Position numbers and translations under genes: made by a program. Under the pieces are notes generated by a model. It searched no databases, had not been told where the DNA came from, and worked only from the letters and a program-made list of their open reading frames with translations. From the NCBI GenBank assembly GCA_902767775.1, contig CACXIP010000024.1, positions 1 to 64,000 on the forward strand: a stretch of DNA of 64,000 nt, given 5' to 3'. Below, in pieces: positions 38,486 through 45,055 of this stretch (within the stretch, counting starts at the first letter, position 1; each line of letters opens with the position of its first letter). Source of the DNA: an uncultured Prevotellaceae bacterium. Its GTDB lineage: Bacteria; Bacteroidota; Bacteroidia; Bacteroidales; Bacteroidaceae.

Positions 38486-38493
38486 TATCTTTG
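38486..38493 (+). promoter_or_regulatory. -7 box for the ribE leader transcript
   Basis: TATCTTTG, a full match to TAnnTTTG. No good -33 box is found at the standard distance. It predicts a transcript start near 38500, hence a 240-base leader before riboflavin synthase. Confidence 0.55.
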
Positions 38494-38513
38494 CAACCGA
38501 AAGGAAAAGGTAT

Positions 38514-38692
38514 GGCCGTATCGGATAGATCGGGATACTCATCAAATTATTTCGAAAACCGAGAATACTTCTCCTGCCAATGGCGGGCCACATCCGTAAG
38601 GAAAGCTGTTTCAGCCGGTGGATTACAAAGGCGGAAAGCTCTCAAATCATCTGAAAACGGAGTTTTCATCACATCACCGGTACGGCCTTTTT
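38514..38692 (+). ncRNA. Candidate structured leader RNA upstream of riboflavin synthase
   Basis: GGCCGTA (514-520) can pair with TACGGCC (681-687), closing a domain of about 170 bases that is followed directly by a T-run (687-692 region). Inside are GAGAA/TTCTC (561-565 with 569-573), GCTG/CAGC (604-607 with 611-614) and a 7-bp hairpin TGAAAAC/GTTTTCA around a GGA loop (652-668). The layout of a closing stem plus T-run before a biosynthetic gene suggests a riboswitch or attenuator. The conserved words of the known FMN riboswitch are not present. Open frames of 40-100 codons exist on both strands but have no recognisable product. Confidence 0.45.
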
Positions 38693-38741
38693 TATTCTCC
38701 TTTCATCAAGTGAGTAGCATAACCATCAAAAAATCCAAAAC

Positions 38742-39347
38742 ATGTTTTCCGGTATCGTAGAAGAAATGGCCACTGTGGTTGACATCATCCACGATGGCGG
38801 CAATATTGACATCACCCTCACCTGCTCGTTTACCAACGAACTGAAAATCGACCAAAGCGTCAGCCACAACGGCGTATGCCTCACCGTCGTACGCATCGAC
38901 GGCGACTGCTATACCGTGACCGCCATGCGCGAGACGCTCGACCGCTCCAACTTGGGACTGCTCAACGTGGGCGACAAGGTGAATGTGGAGCGTTCCATGC
39001 TGATGAACGGTCGCCTCGACGGCCATATCGTACAAGGACATGTGGACTGCACCGCCCGCTGCACCGCCAAAGAGGATGCCGATGGCAGCACCTACTTCAC
39101 CTTTGAATATGAATATGACAAGGAGATGGCACGCAGGGGCTATTTCACGGTAGACAAGGGCAGTGTGACAGTCAATGGTGTCTCGCTCACCGTATGCAAC
39201 CCGACCGAACGGTCTTTCCAAGTTGCCATCATCCCCTACACCATGGCAAACACCAATTTCTGCGCTATTGAGGTAGGTACTACAGTCAATTTGGAGTTCG
39301 ACATCCTCGGAAAATACATCGCACGGCTGCGACAGATAGAGGGATGA
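38742..39347 (+). CDS. ribE: Riboflavin synthase alpha chain
   Basis: Converts two 6,7-dimethyl-8-ribityllumazines to riboflavin plus the pyrimidinedione precursor. It has the typical N-terminus MFSGIVEEMATV and two lumazine-binding repeats. The first has SVSHNGVCLTVVRIDGD and DGHIVQGHVDCTA, the second has VNGVSLTVCNPTERSFQVAI and ends VNLEFDILGKYIAR. Length is 201 residues, as expected for the trimeric enzyme. It stands alone, with no other rib gene adjacent, and is preceded by the long candidate leader RNA. A strong terminator follows 97 bases later. Confidence 0.95.
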   Translation: MFSGIVEEMATVVDIIHDGGNIDITLTCSFTNELKIDQSVSHNGVCLTVVRIDGDCYTVTAMRETLDRSNLGLLNVGDKVNVERSMLMNGRLDGHIVQGHVDCTARCTAKEDADGSTYFTFEYEYDKEMARRGYFTVDKGSVTVNGVSLTVCNPTERSFQVAIIPYTMANTNFCAIEVGTTVNLEFDILGKYIARLRQIEG

Positions 39348-39443
39348 GGACAGAGAATCTGACCATTTAATGGTACAGCTACGGAACAAAGAAAAAGTGC
39401 CACATACCATAACAACGGGCTAAAACCCGAATACAACATCAAA

Positions 39444-39492
39444 CCTGAAAGCGAAGACATTTTTGCATGATGTCTTCGCTTTCAGGTTTTTT
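39444..39492 (+). terminator. Strong terminator after riboflavin synthase
   Basis: A perfect 17-bp stem (444-460 with 470-486) with a nine-base loop is followed directly by six T (487-492). The rest of the 39348-39811 gap holds the three-box element, a promoter and an AT-rich repeat tract. Confidence 0.9.
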
Positions 39493-39556
39493 GTGATATC
39501 ACCTCTTTCTGGAAACAGTATTGCAAAGAACAAATCATACGTTCTCCAACATAATA

Positions 39557-39613
39557 TGCGACAAATCAAAAGGTCTTTTTTCGTGTTTGTCGCAAATATG
39601 GTTGGCTGTCGCA
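39557..39613 (+). promoter_or_regulatory. Three-box regulatory element, copy 1
   Basis: TGCGACA at 39557-39563 (inverted) and TGTCGCA at 39588-39594 and 39607-39613 (direct, 19 bases start to start). The last box ends 53 bases before the -7 box at 39666. The same arrangement occurs at 44708-44765. It is likely an activator or repressor site, about two helical turns between the direct boxes. Confidence 0.7.
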
Positions 39614-39643
39614 CACTGGCATGAGAAAAAAGCCTTTTAATTA

Positions 39644-39673
39644 TTGCATGCATTCCGGCTTGCTTTATCTTTG
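39644..39673 (+). promoter_or_regulatory. Promoter of small peptide gene 1
   Basis: ATTG/TTG ending at 39646, 19 bases, then TATCTTTG at 39666-39673. It predicts a leader of about 130 bases before the ATG at 39812. Confidence 0.7.
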
Positions 39674-39705
39674 CCACAGAAACAACAAAGACAGGACTCG
39701 TAAAT

Positions 39706-39752
39706 TGAAGATTAAAGATTAAAAATTAAAAATTAAAGATTAAAAATTTAGA
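39706..39752. repeat. AT-rich tandem repeat in the leader of peptide gene 1
   Basis: Repeated units of the form GATTAAA and AATTAAA. It lies between the promoter and the ATG, is absent from the leader of copy 2, and looks like low-complexity insertion. Confidence 0.5.
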
Positions 39753-39811
39753 TTGAGAACCTGTTGGAGGAAAGAAAACAAGAAAATTAAAAATAACAAA
39801 AAAATACGATT

Positions 39812-39988
39812 ATGAAAGCAATGGAATTAACCCCGACAACAGTTGCCCAGTTCGACAACACGACAATGGCAACACGAGTGAGCAACTTCAAAAAGTCTGC
39901 CAAGAAATTCTTCAAAGCCACTTACAGATTTCTCATGGTAATCAGCCCGGTCTACCCGCAGTATGTTGAGAGCCAGAAAAGAAACTAA
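39812..39988 (+). CDS. Small peptide, paralog 1 of an unrecognised family (58 aa)
   Basis: 58-residue reading frame with a promoter and a regulatory element of its own. The N-terminus MKAMELTPTTVAQF matches MKTMNVTPMTIAQY of the second copy at 44880. A lysine-rich central stretch (NFKKSAKKFFKATYRF) is followed by a short hydrophobic patch and the end QKRN. It has no signal peptide. The sequence before the ATG (ACAAAAAAATACGATT) also resembles that of copy 2. The next gene, an exported His-rich protein, begins 40 bases downstream and is probably co-transcribed. I do not recognise the family; an amphipathic membrane-active or leader-type peptide is possible. The conservation of the pair is the main evidence that it is coding. 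Confidence 0.72.
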   Translation: MKAMELTPTTVAQFDNTTMATRVSNFKKSAKKFFKATYRFLMVISPVYPQYVESQKRN

Positions 39989-40028
39989 ATGTATTGGAAA
40001 TAAAGCCTAAAAATAACACAATTCATAT

Positions 40029-40721
40029 ATGAAGAAAGCCCTGACAATGGCTGCGATGATGACGATAGCCATCTCCGCCACAGCAATGCCATACGAAACC
40101 GCCCGAGAAGAGGCTCTGTTTCTGAGCGACAAGATGGCCTACGAGCTCGACTTGACGGAAGAACAATATGAGGCTGTATACGAAATCAACCTCGACTACT
40201 TACTCAACGTAAAATGCCAGGCTGACGTACTGGGAACTCCGTGGACAATCCGCAACCGCGACTTGAGCCATGTGCTCTCCGACAGACAGTACGACCACTA
40301 CCTGAGCAGCGGATGGTTTTACCGCCCTGTCATATGGAAGTCTAACAGTTTGATATTCGCCATCTACAAACGTTACAATCAAGGACGGCTAATGATGCAC
40401 CGGCCTGCCGTGTTCATCAGCTACCGAGGCGGGCACAGCCACAGAGGTGCCAGTTTCTATGCCCGCCATCACTTTGGAAGAGGCATCCCTCCCAAAATTC
40501 ACGACAGGCATTTTGACGGAAACCGGCCTCAAATTATCGTCTCCAACCGAAATGCCTCTGTAGACAACAGTAGCCGTCGCAACATAGGTACAAAAGGAAT
40601 GGAAGTGATTGTCATATCAAACAACAGGCCCCACAGCATATCGTCTGGTGCTCCCAACCGTATATTAAGAAGCCATGACAAAGTTGACCACAACAGGCAT
40701 TTCGGAAGAGGACACTGGTAA
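40029..40721 (+). CDS. Exported His-rich protein with an LTEEQ motif
   Basis: 230-residue protein with a signal peptide (MKKALTMAAMMTIAISATAMP). The first mature part, ETAREEALFLSDKMAYELDL followed by TEEQYEAVYEINLDYL, is helical and carries the LTxxQ pattern known from Spy/CpxP-type periplasmic proteins. The middle has many aromatic residues, and the last 100 or so residues contain 12 histidines among Arg, Asn and Gly (for example RHHFGRG, KIHDRHF, NRHFGRGHW). Metal binding or periplasmic stress response are possible roles. I recall similar exported proteins in Prevotella and Bacteroides without an assigned function. It is likely in one transcript with small peptide 1. Confidence 0.75.
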   Translation: MKKALTMAAMMTIAISATAMPYETAREEALFLSDKMAYELDLTEEQYEAVYEINLDYLLNVKCQADVLGTPWTIRNRDLSHVLSDRQYDHYLSSGWFYRPVIWKSNSLIFAIYKRYNQGRLMMHRPAVFISYRGGHSHRGASFYARHHFGRGIPPKIHDRHFDGNRPQIIVSNRNASVDNSSRRNIGTKGMEVIVISNNRPHSISSGAPNRILRSHDKVDHNRHFGRGHW

Positions 40722-40735
40722 GTCTTCAGGCCATA

Positions 40736-41611
40736 TTATTTAGCCAGTTTTCGAGCTAATTTCAGCAATTTCTTGGATGGCTGCAAATCGCCGACAGGTG
40801 CAAGCGTCCAATTCACCGTCCAAGTTAGCGATTCACCGGGTTGGAGAGTTTGGTAAGTACCCTGACTCTCCAACTCGATGTATGTTTTTCCTCTGTTGAC
40901 ATAGACCTGAATCTCCGCCTCACCTGGAGCTGGCTGCGACTTGTCGAGGTCAGCAAACTTTTTCACCATCATCAGTCCATTGTTGCAATACGCCAACCAT
41001 CCTTTTCCGTCGGCATTGATTTTGCGGTTCTCATTGGTGGCATCCGTTGCATACCATACAGCACCAAACTCTGGTTTGAACGGCATCAGGTTGGCTGGAG
41101 TAATGTCCTCTGCTTTTGCATCGAAGAAGATGAAGCCCTCATTCGGCACACGGGTGATTTCCCATGGAGCCACTTTCCGCTCCTTGTTGTCCATGTTGGT
41201 GATGGAATAGGTCACAGTGAAAGCATTGCCTTTGCGGTTGACGGCAAACTCCTTGCCGATTCTGAACTTCAGTTTTTCAGAAACATTACTGGTGATTCTG
41301 AGGACTGAGCTACTCTCCTCCACAGTATAGGGCTGTTTGTCGTATTCGGGCACCGGAGGCCAGTTCCATTCCTTCTGCGGACTTGTCCAGAAGGTACTTC
41401 CAAATGACTCTGGAAATCTTGACTGAGAAATCGTCTCAACATCCTTGTACTTGAACGACAGAACTTTACCGCCATGGGCAGCATCAACGACCAAAGTGAG
41501 GTCACCTGCACGCAACTCATACTTGGAATCACCGAGATCCCTGATGTCACCAGCAAAAGAGGTGGCAGCCACACCACACAGCATGGCAAGACAAAGCAAA
41601 AACTTCTTCAT
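40736..41611 (-). CDS. Exported DUF4380-type protein
   Basis: Signal peptide MKKFLLCLAMLCGVAATSFA sets the start at 41611. The frame also has ATGs at 41620 and 41686, the latter without a signal-like N-terminus. The mature part (LRAGDLTLVVDAAHGGKVLS, and FGSTFWTSPQKEWNWPPVPE given by its key residues WTSPQKEWNWPP) matches the DUF4380 beta-sandwich, a fold near galactose mutarotases and carbohydrate-processing domains. Enzymatic activity has not been established. It is divergent from the GH78 gene across 200 bases, so the two may be co-regulated in rhamnose-glycan use, which is inference. Its stop is 14 bases from the stop of the convergent His-rich protein gene. Confidence 0.75.
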   Translation of the reverse strand: MKKFLLCLAMLCGVAATSFAGDIRDLGDSKYELRAGDLTLVVDAAHGGKVLSFKYKDVETISQSRFPESFGSTFWTSPQKEWNWPPVPEYDKQPYTVEESSSVLRITSNVSEKLKFRIGKEFAVNRKGNAFTVTYSITNMDNKERKVAPWEITRVPNEGFIFFDAKAEDITPANLMPFKPEFGAVWYATDATNENRKINADGKGWLAYCNNGLMMVKKFADLDKSQPAPGEAEIQVYVNRGKTYIELESQGTYQTLQPGESLTWTVNWTLAPVGDLQPSKKLLKLARKLAK

Positions 41612-41759
41612 TTTTTTCATGTTGGATGTAATACAATAACCATCCCACAAGTCCCATCTCTGAAACCTGGAGGATATGCTTTTCACCTATTTGACGGAAA
41701 AAAACAAAGAAAGTAAAATCCACTATCTTATATTTTGCACAAGTGTCGTTTCTTTTTAC

Positions 41760-41767
41760 TATATTTG
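41760..41767 (+). promoter_or_regulatory. -7 box for the GH78 gene
   Basis: TATATTTG, with TTTG at 41734-41737 22 bases upstream. The gene starts at 41811. Confidence 0.5.
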
Positions 41768-41810
41768 CATCAGATTATGTAATAAAGCAAATTTCAACTT
41801 GAGACAAGAG

Positions 41811-44390
41811 ATGAGAACATTTTTTTTCGTAGGTCTAATGATGATTATTGGCTGTGTGCTGATGACGGCTTGCAGCAATAAGCACAAGCTGGAGGGAGCA
41901 TCACGCACCACCCCACTCAGCAGTGATGCTTGGAATGCATCGGAATGGATTTCCGTAGTGGATGCACCTGTCGTCACGGGCAAGGTGACAGACGACAAGA
42001 ACAACCGCTCTGCAGACGGAGCAAACTGGTTTGTTTCGACTGTAAGGAACGAGAAGAAAGTGACAAAGGCACTATGGATGACCACCGGACTGGGTGTTTA
42101 TTATCTCTATGTGAACGGAGTGCCTGTGGGAGATGAAATCCTAAAGCCAGGTTTTACACATCATAAGAAGACGAAACGGTCGTTCACCTACGACATCACC
42201 CGCCTTCTTAACCAGAAAGCCAATGCCGAGAATGTTCTTTCCGCACAGGTGACGCCAGGATGGTGGGCTGACAAAATCATCACCAACAGCGGTCATGAGG
42301 GAATGATAGGACGCAAGTGCGCATTCCGCGGTGTATTGGAACTCACCTATTCCGATGGTTCAATCAAACGTTACGGCACCAATCAAGGCAGTTGGAAAGC
42401 CGGCATCGCAGGAGCGGTAAGGCATGCCGGCATCTTCGATGGAGAGGAATATGATGCCCGTGAACCAATGGGTTACGAGAATATGGGAAAATTCTCCTCT
42501 CCGGAAATCAACACGGAATTTGGAGGCGATATACTGCCATCGGATGGTGCCGAGGTGTATTTGAGGAAAGACCTCACGCTGAAGCCAGTGAAAGCCTATA
42601 AGTGGAAAGGTGTAACAGGTTCCTCACAAGAGGAATATGGCAAAGTGGTTGTCGTTAAGGATTACGCTTTGGGCGACGAGATGAGCATCAGTCCGGAGGA
42701 AACTTTGGTCATCGATTTCGGGCAGAACTGTTCTGCAGTGCCCTCATTCGTGTTCAAGGCCAAGGAGGGAACTGTGCTTACCTGCCTTCCCGCCGAACTG
42801 CTCAACGACGGCAATGGAGCCAAGAGCCGTGGCATGGACGGACCAGAAGGCAGTGTCCACCGTCTCAATCTCCGCATCCCCGATTCAGGCATACGGGTGG
42901 TATATACCTTTGCCAACGACAAGGATTATGTAACCTATCAGCCCCTTTGCTCTTTCTTCGGCTACCGCTACATCTCTATCTCCGCCACTGATGAGGTCGC
43001 CATCAAATCGGTCAGTTCTGTGCCTGTATCATCCATCACCAAAGAGATGGAAACAGGACATATCACCACGGGTAATGAGATAATCAACAAGTTGATATCC
43101 AACACCTACTGGGGACAGCTCTCCAATTACCTTTCTGTCCCAACAGACTGTCCTCAGCGCAATGAGCGGTTGGGATGGACAGCCGACACACAGGTCTTCA
43201 CGGAGACAGGCACATTTTTCGCCAATACTGACAAGTTCTTCCACAAATGGATGCGCGACATGCGCGACACACAAAATGAAAAGGGTGGTTTTCCTGGTGT
43301 GGCACCTTTAGCCCAATATGGTGATGAGAAGATGCGTGTGGGATGGGCCGACGCAGGCATCATCGTACCATGGACAATATGGAAGCAGTATGGTGACACA
43401 CGCATCATCGATGACAACTGGAATGCCATGGTGCGCTTCATGAACCATGTCTATGAGACAAAATACGACCATGACGCACTAAAGGAAGAGAACGGCAACT
43501 ACCAATGGGCCGACTGGCTCAGTTACGAGCCATTGGAGAGTTGCAGCGGGAAGGCATGGGACAAGGACGGCTTATTGCCCGATGCAAGAGTCTATTGGAA
43601 CTTCCTCTGCGCTTCCTACTGGGCCATCGACGCACGCATGATGTGCGACATGGCAGCAGCCACAGGAAAGGCAACCGCCACCTATAGGAAGATGGCCGAC
43701 GAAGCCATAGGCTACCTGAGAGAGCAATTCATCAATTCAGATGGCACTTTCAAGACCGCCATACTAAACACCATGCAGACCCCCATGCTCTTCGCCTTGA
43801 AAAACAAGCTTGTGGAAGGCGAGGCAAAGGAAAAGATGAAAGCCCGGCTGAGGGAGAATTTTGCCTCCCATGGCAACTGTCTTCAAACTGGGTTCCTGGG
43901 CACCTCCATCCTTATGGAAACACTAACAGAGAACGGCATGTCCGACATTGCTTATGAACTACTCTTCCAGCACAAAAATCCCAGTTGGCTGTATTCGATA
44001 GACAATGGAGCAACCACCATCTGGGAGCGGTGGAACAGTTATATGAAAGACGTGGGCATGGGACCCAGAGGAATGAATAGTTTCAACCACTATGCCTACG
44101 GATGCGTATGCCAGTGGCTGTGGGAGTCGGTGGCAGGTATCGCAGCAGACACGAAAAAGCCAGGATTCAAGCATATCATCATGCGCCCCATTCCCGACAA
44201 GCGCCTGGGGCATGTCACCGCAGAATATCATTCAGCCGCAGGACTCATCAAGAGTGCCTGGCGCTATGAGGGTGACTTGTGGACATGGGAGTTCACCATC
44301 CCTAAGGGTGCCACTGCCTCGGTATGCCTGCCGGGACAGACAGAATGGAAGGAATATGAAAGCGGAACCTTTACCCTAACCTGCCCATAA
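41811..44390 (+). CDS. GH78 alpha-L-rhamnosidase lipoprotein
   Basis: Releases alpha-L-rhamnose from plant or microbial glycans. The ATG at 41811 gives a lipoprotein signal (MRTFFFVGLMMIIGCVLMTAC). The upstream extension to 41676 has no signal character and was rejected. Domain order is an N-terminal rhamnosidase beta-sandwich (GLGVYYLYVNGVPVGDEI), a second sandwich, the (alpha/alpha)6 catalytic barrel with VPTDCPQRNERLGWTADTQV holding the general-acid Glu, the partner Glu in NGATTIWERWNSY, and a C-terminal sandwich (GATASVCLPGQTEWKEYESG). It has 860 residues. It may act on rhamnogalacturonan along with the pectin enzymes at 5.4-8.6 kb. A small membrane protein gene follows after four bases or so. 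Confidence 0.92.
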   Translation: MRTFFFVGLMMIIGCVLMTACSNKHKLEGASRTTPLSSDAWNASEWISVVDAPVVTGKVTDDKNNRSADGANWFVSTVRNEKKVTKALWMTTGLGVYYLYVNGVPVGDEILKPGFTHHKKTKRSFTYDITRLLNQKANAENVLSAQVTPGWWADKIITNSGHEGMIGRKCAFRGVLELTYSDGSIKRYGTNQGSWKAGIAGAVRHAGIFDGEEYDAREPMGYENMGKFSSPEINTEFGGDILPSDGAEVYLRKDLTLKPVKAYKWKGVTGSSQEEYGKVVVVKDYALGDEMSISPEETLVIDFGQNCSAVPSFVFKAKEGTVLTCLPAELLNDGNGAKSRGMDGPEGSVHRLNLRIPDSGIRVVYTFANDKDYVTYQPLCSFFGYRYISISATDEVAIKSVSSVPVSSITKEMETGHITTGNEIINKLISNTYWGQLSNYLSVPTDCPQRNERLGWTADTQVFTETGTFFANTDKFFHKWMRDMRDTQNEKGGFPGVAPLAQYGDEKMRVGWADAGIIVPWTIWKQYGDTRIIDDNWNAMVRFMNHVYETKYDHDALKEENGNYQWADWLSYEPLESCSGKAWDKDGLLPDARVYWNFLCASYWAIDARMMCDMAAATGKATATYRKMADEAIGYLREQFINSDGTFKTAILNTMQTPMLFALKNKLVEGEAKEKMKARLRENFASHGNCLQTGFLGTSILMETLTENGMSDIAYELLFQHKNPSWLYSIDNGATTIWERWNSYMKDVGMGPRGMNSFNHYAYGCVCQWLWESVAGIAADTKKPGFKHIIMRPIPDKRLGHVTAEYHSAAGLIKSAWRYEGDLWTWEFTIPKGATASVCLPGQTEWKEYESGTFTLTCP

Positions 44391-44394
44391 GGTC

Positions 44395-44604
44395 ATGAAC
44401 AAAATAAAGAACATAGCAATGAACAAAAGGCAAAAATTGCAAGTGGGCTTAGCGATTTTATTCACAGTCCTCTTCGTTATTTGGTTGTTTATCCCAGTCC
44501 CAATGTATTCTAGAATACTTGGTTTGCTCTCCAATGGTTTGGGTGTTCTGAGCATGGTTCTCTCCTATAAAGCAGAAGAGAAGAATAAAAAGAAATCTGA
44601 CTGA
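44395..44604 (+). CDS. Small membrane protein with two predicted membrane helices
   Basis: 69 residues if started at 44395, or 61 from the ATG at 44419. Two hydrophobic stretches (about 16-36 and 40-58, counted from the first start) are separated by a short Pro-rich turn (FIPVPMYSR) and followed by a charged tail (KAEEKNKKKSD). It begins four bases after the GH78 stop and is probably co-transcribed with it. I do not recognise a family. Confidence 0.6.
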   Translation: MNKIKNIAMNKRQKLQVGLAILFTVLFVIWLFIPVPMYSRILGLLSNGLGVLSMVLSYKAEEKNKKKSD

Positions 44605-44707
44605 TTGCAATTTCAATTATGGTTATGATAAAAACAGGATCAGAATAACCGTTTTCTCTACATAAAGGGAGGCATTCCAGTTAATAAATGCGAGACGATT
44701 TTGGTGT

Positions 44708-44765
44708 TGCGACAGTTTTCCCATCGCTTTTTGGGGGACTGTCGCAACTTCGGTATGCTGTCGCA
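44708..44765 (+). promoter_or_regulatory. Three-box regulatory element, copy 2
   Basis: TGCGACA at 44708-44714 and TGTCGCA at 44740-44746 and 44759-44765. The direct boxes are 19 bases apart start to start, and the last ends 53 bases before the -7 box, both identical to copy 1. The inverted box is 32 bases before the first direct box, against 31 in copy 1. Confidence 0.7.
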
Positions 44766-44794
44766 TCAACTTTAGCAAGAAACAGCGAAAAAAC

Positions 44795-44825
44795 TTTGCT
44801 GACGCTTAAAGCCGCTCTATCTTTG
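44795..44825 (+). promoter_or_regulatory. Promoter of small peptide gene 2
   Basis: TTTG at 44795-44798, 19 bases, then TATCTTTG at 44818-44825: a perfect Bacteroidota consensus. It predicts a leader of about 50 bases. Confidence 0.78.
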
Positions 44826-44879
44826 CATCAGAAAAAGAACAAAAAACAAAAATAACAAATAACAAAAAAAGAAAAGATT

Positions 44880-45044
44880 ATGAAGACAATGAATGTAACC
44901 CCAATGACTATTGCTCAGTATGAGCATGATCATGTAGACGTAGTCGCCAAGTGCAAGAAAGCCATCTCCAAGTTCATCAACACCTACCTGGTTTTGGGCG
45001 AAATCTATGCCTTATGGGGTAGATTTCGCCCGAATTGTCTTTGA
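44880..45044 (+). CDS. Small peptide, paralog 2 of an unrecognised family (54 aa)
   Basis: 54-residue reading frame. MKTMNVTPMTIAQY aligns with MKAMELTPTTVAQF of the copy at 39812; the consensus is MK-M--TP-T-AQ. The central KCKKAISKFINTYLVLGEIY is basic then hydrophobic, as in copy 1, and the end RFRPNCL is different. It has one Cys in the core and one near the C-terminus, which copy 1 lacks. It has no signal peptide. It carries the same regulatory element and promoter layout as copy 1, but no exported His-rich protein follows; the outer-membrane barrel gene converges 12 bases away. The function is unknown. Confidence 0.72.
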   Translation: MKTMNVTPMTIAQYEHDHVDVVAKCKKAISKFINTYLVLGEIYALWGRFRPNCL

Positions 45045-45055
45045 CCATATCACAC

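Noticed and set aside
38500-38741. FMN riboswitch
   Set aside because: Expected from the position before riboflavin synthase, but the conserved FMN-aptamer words are not found on either strand.
38452-38760. Plus-strand frame of about 100 codons, with a short frame on the opposite strand, in the ribE leader
   Set aside because: The first overlaps the ribE start and both lie in a hairpin-rich stretch. No signal, domain or ribosome-site support; the RNA reading explains the conservation better.
39327-39333. Another TGCGACA in the window
   Set aside because: It lies inside the ribE coding end (Leu-Arg-Gln codons) without the other boxes, so it is chance.
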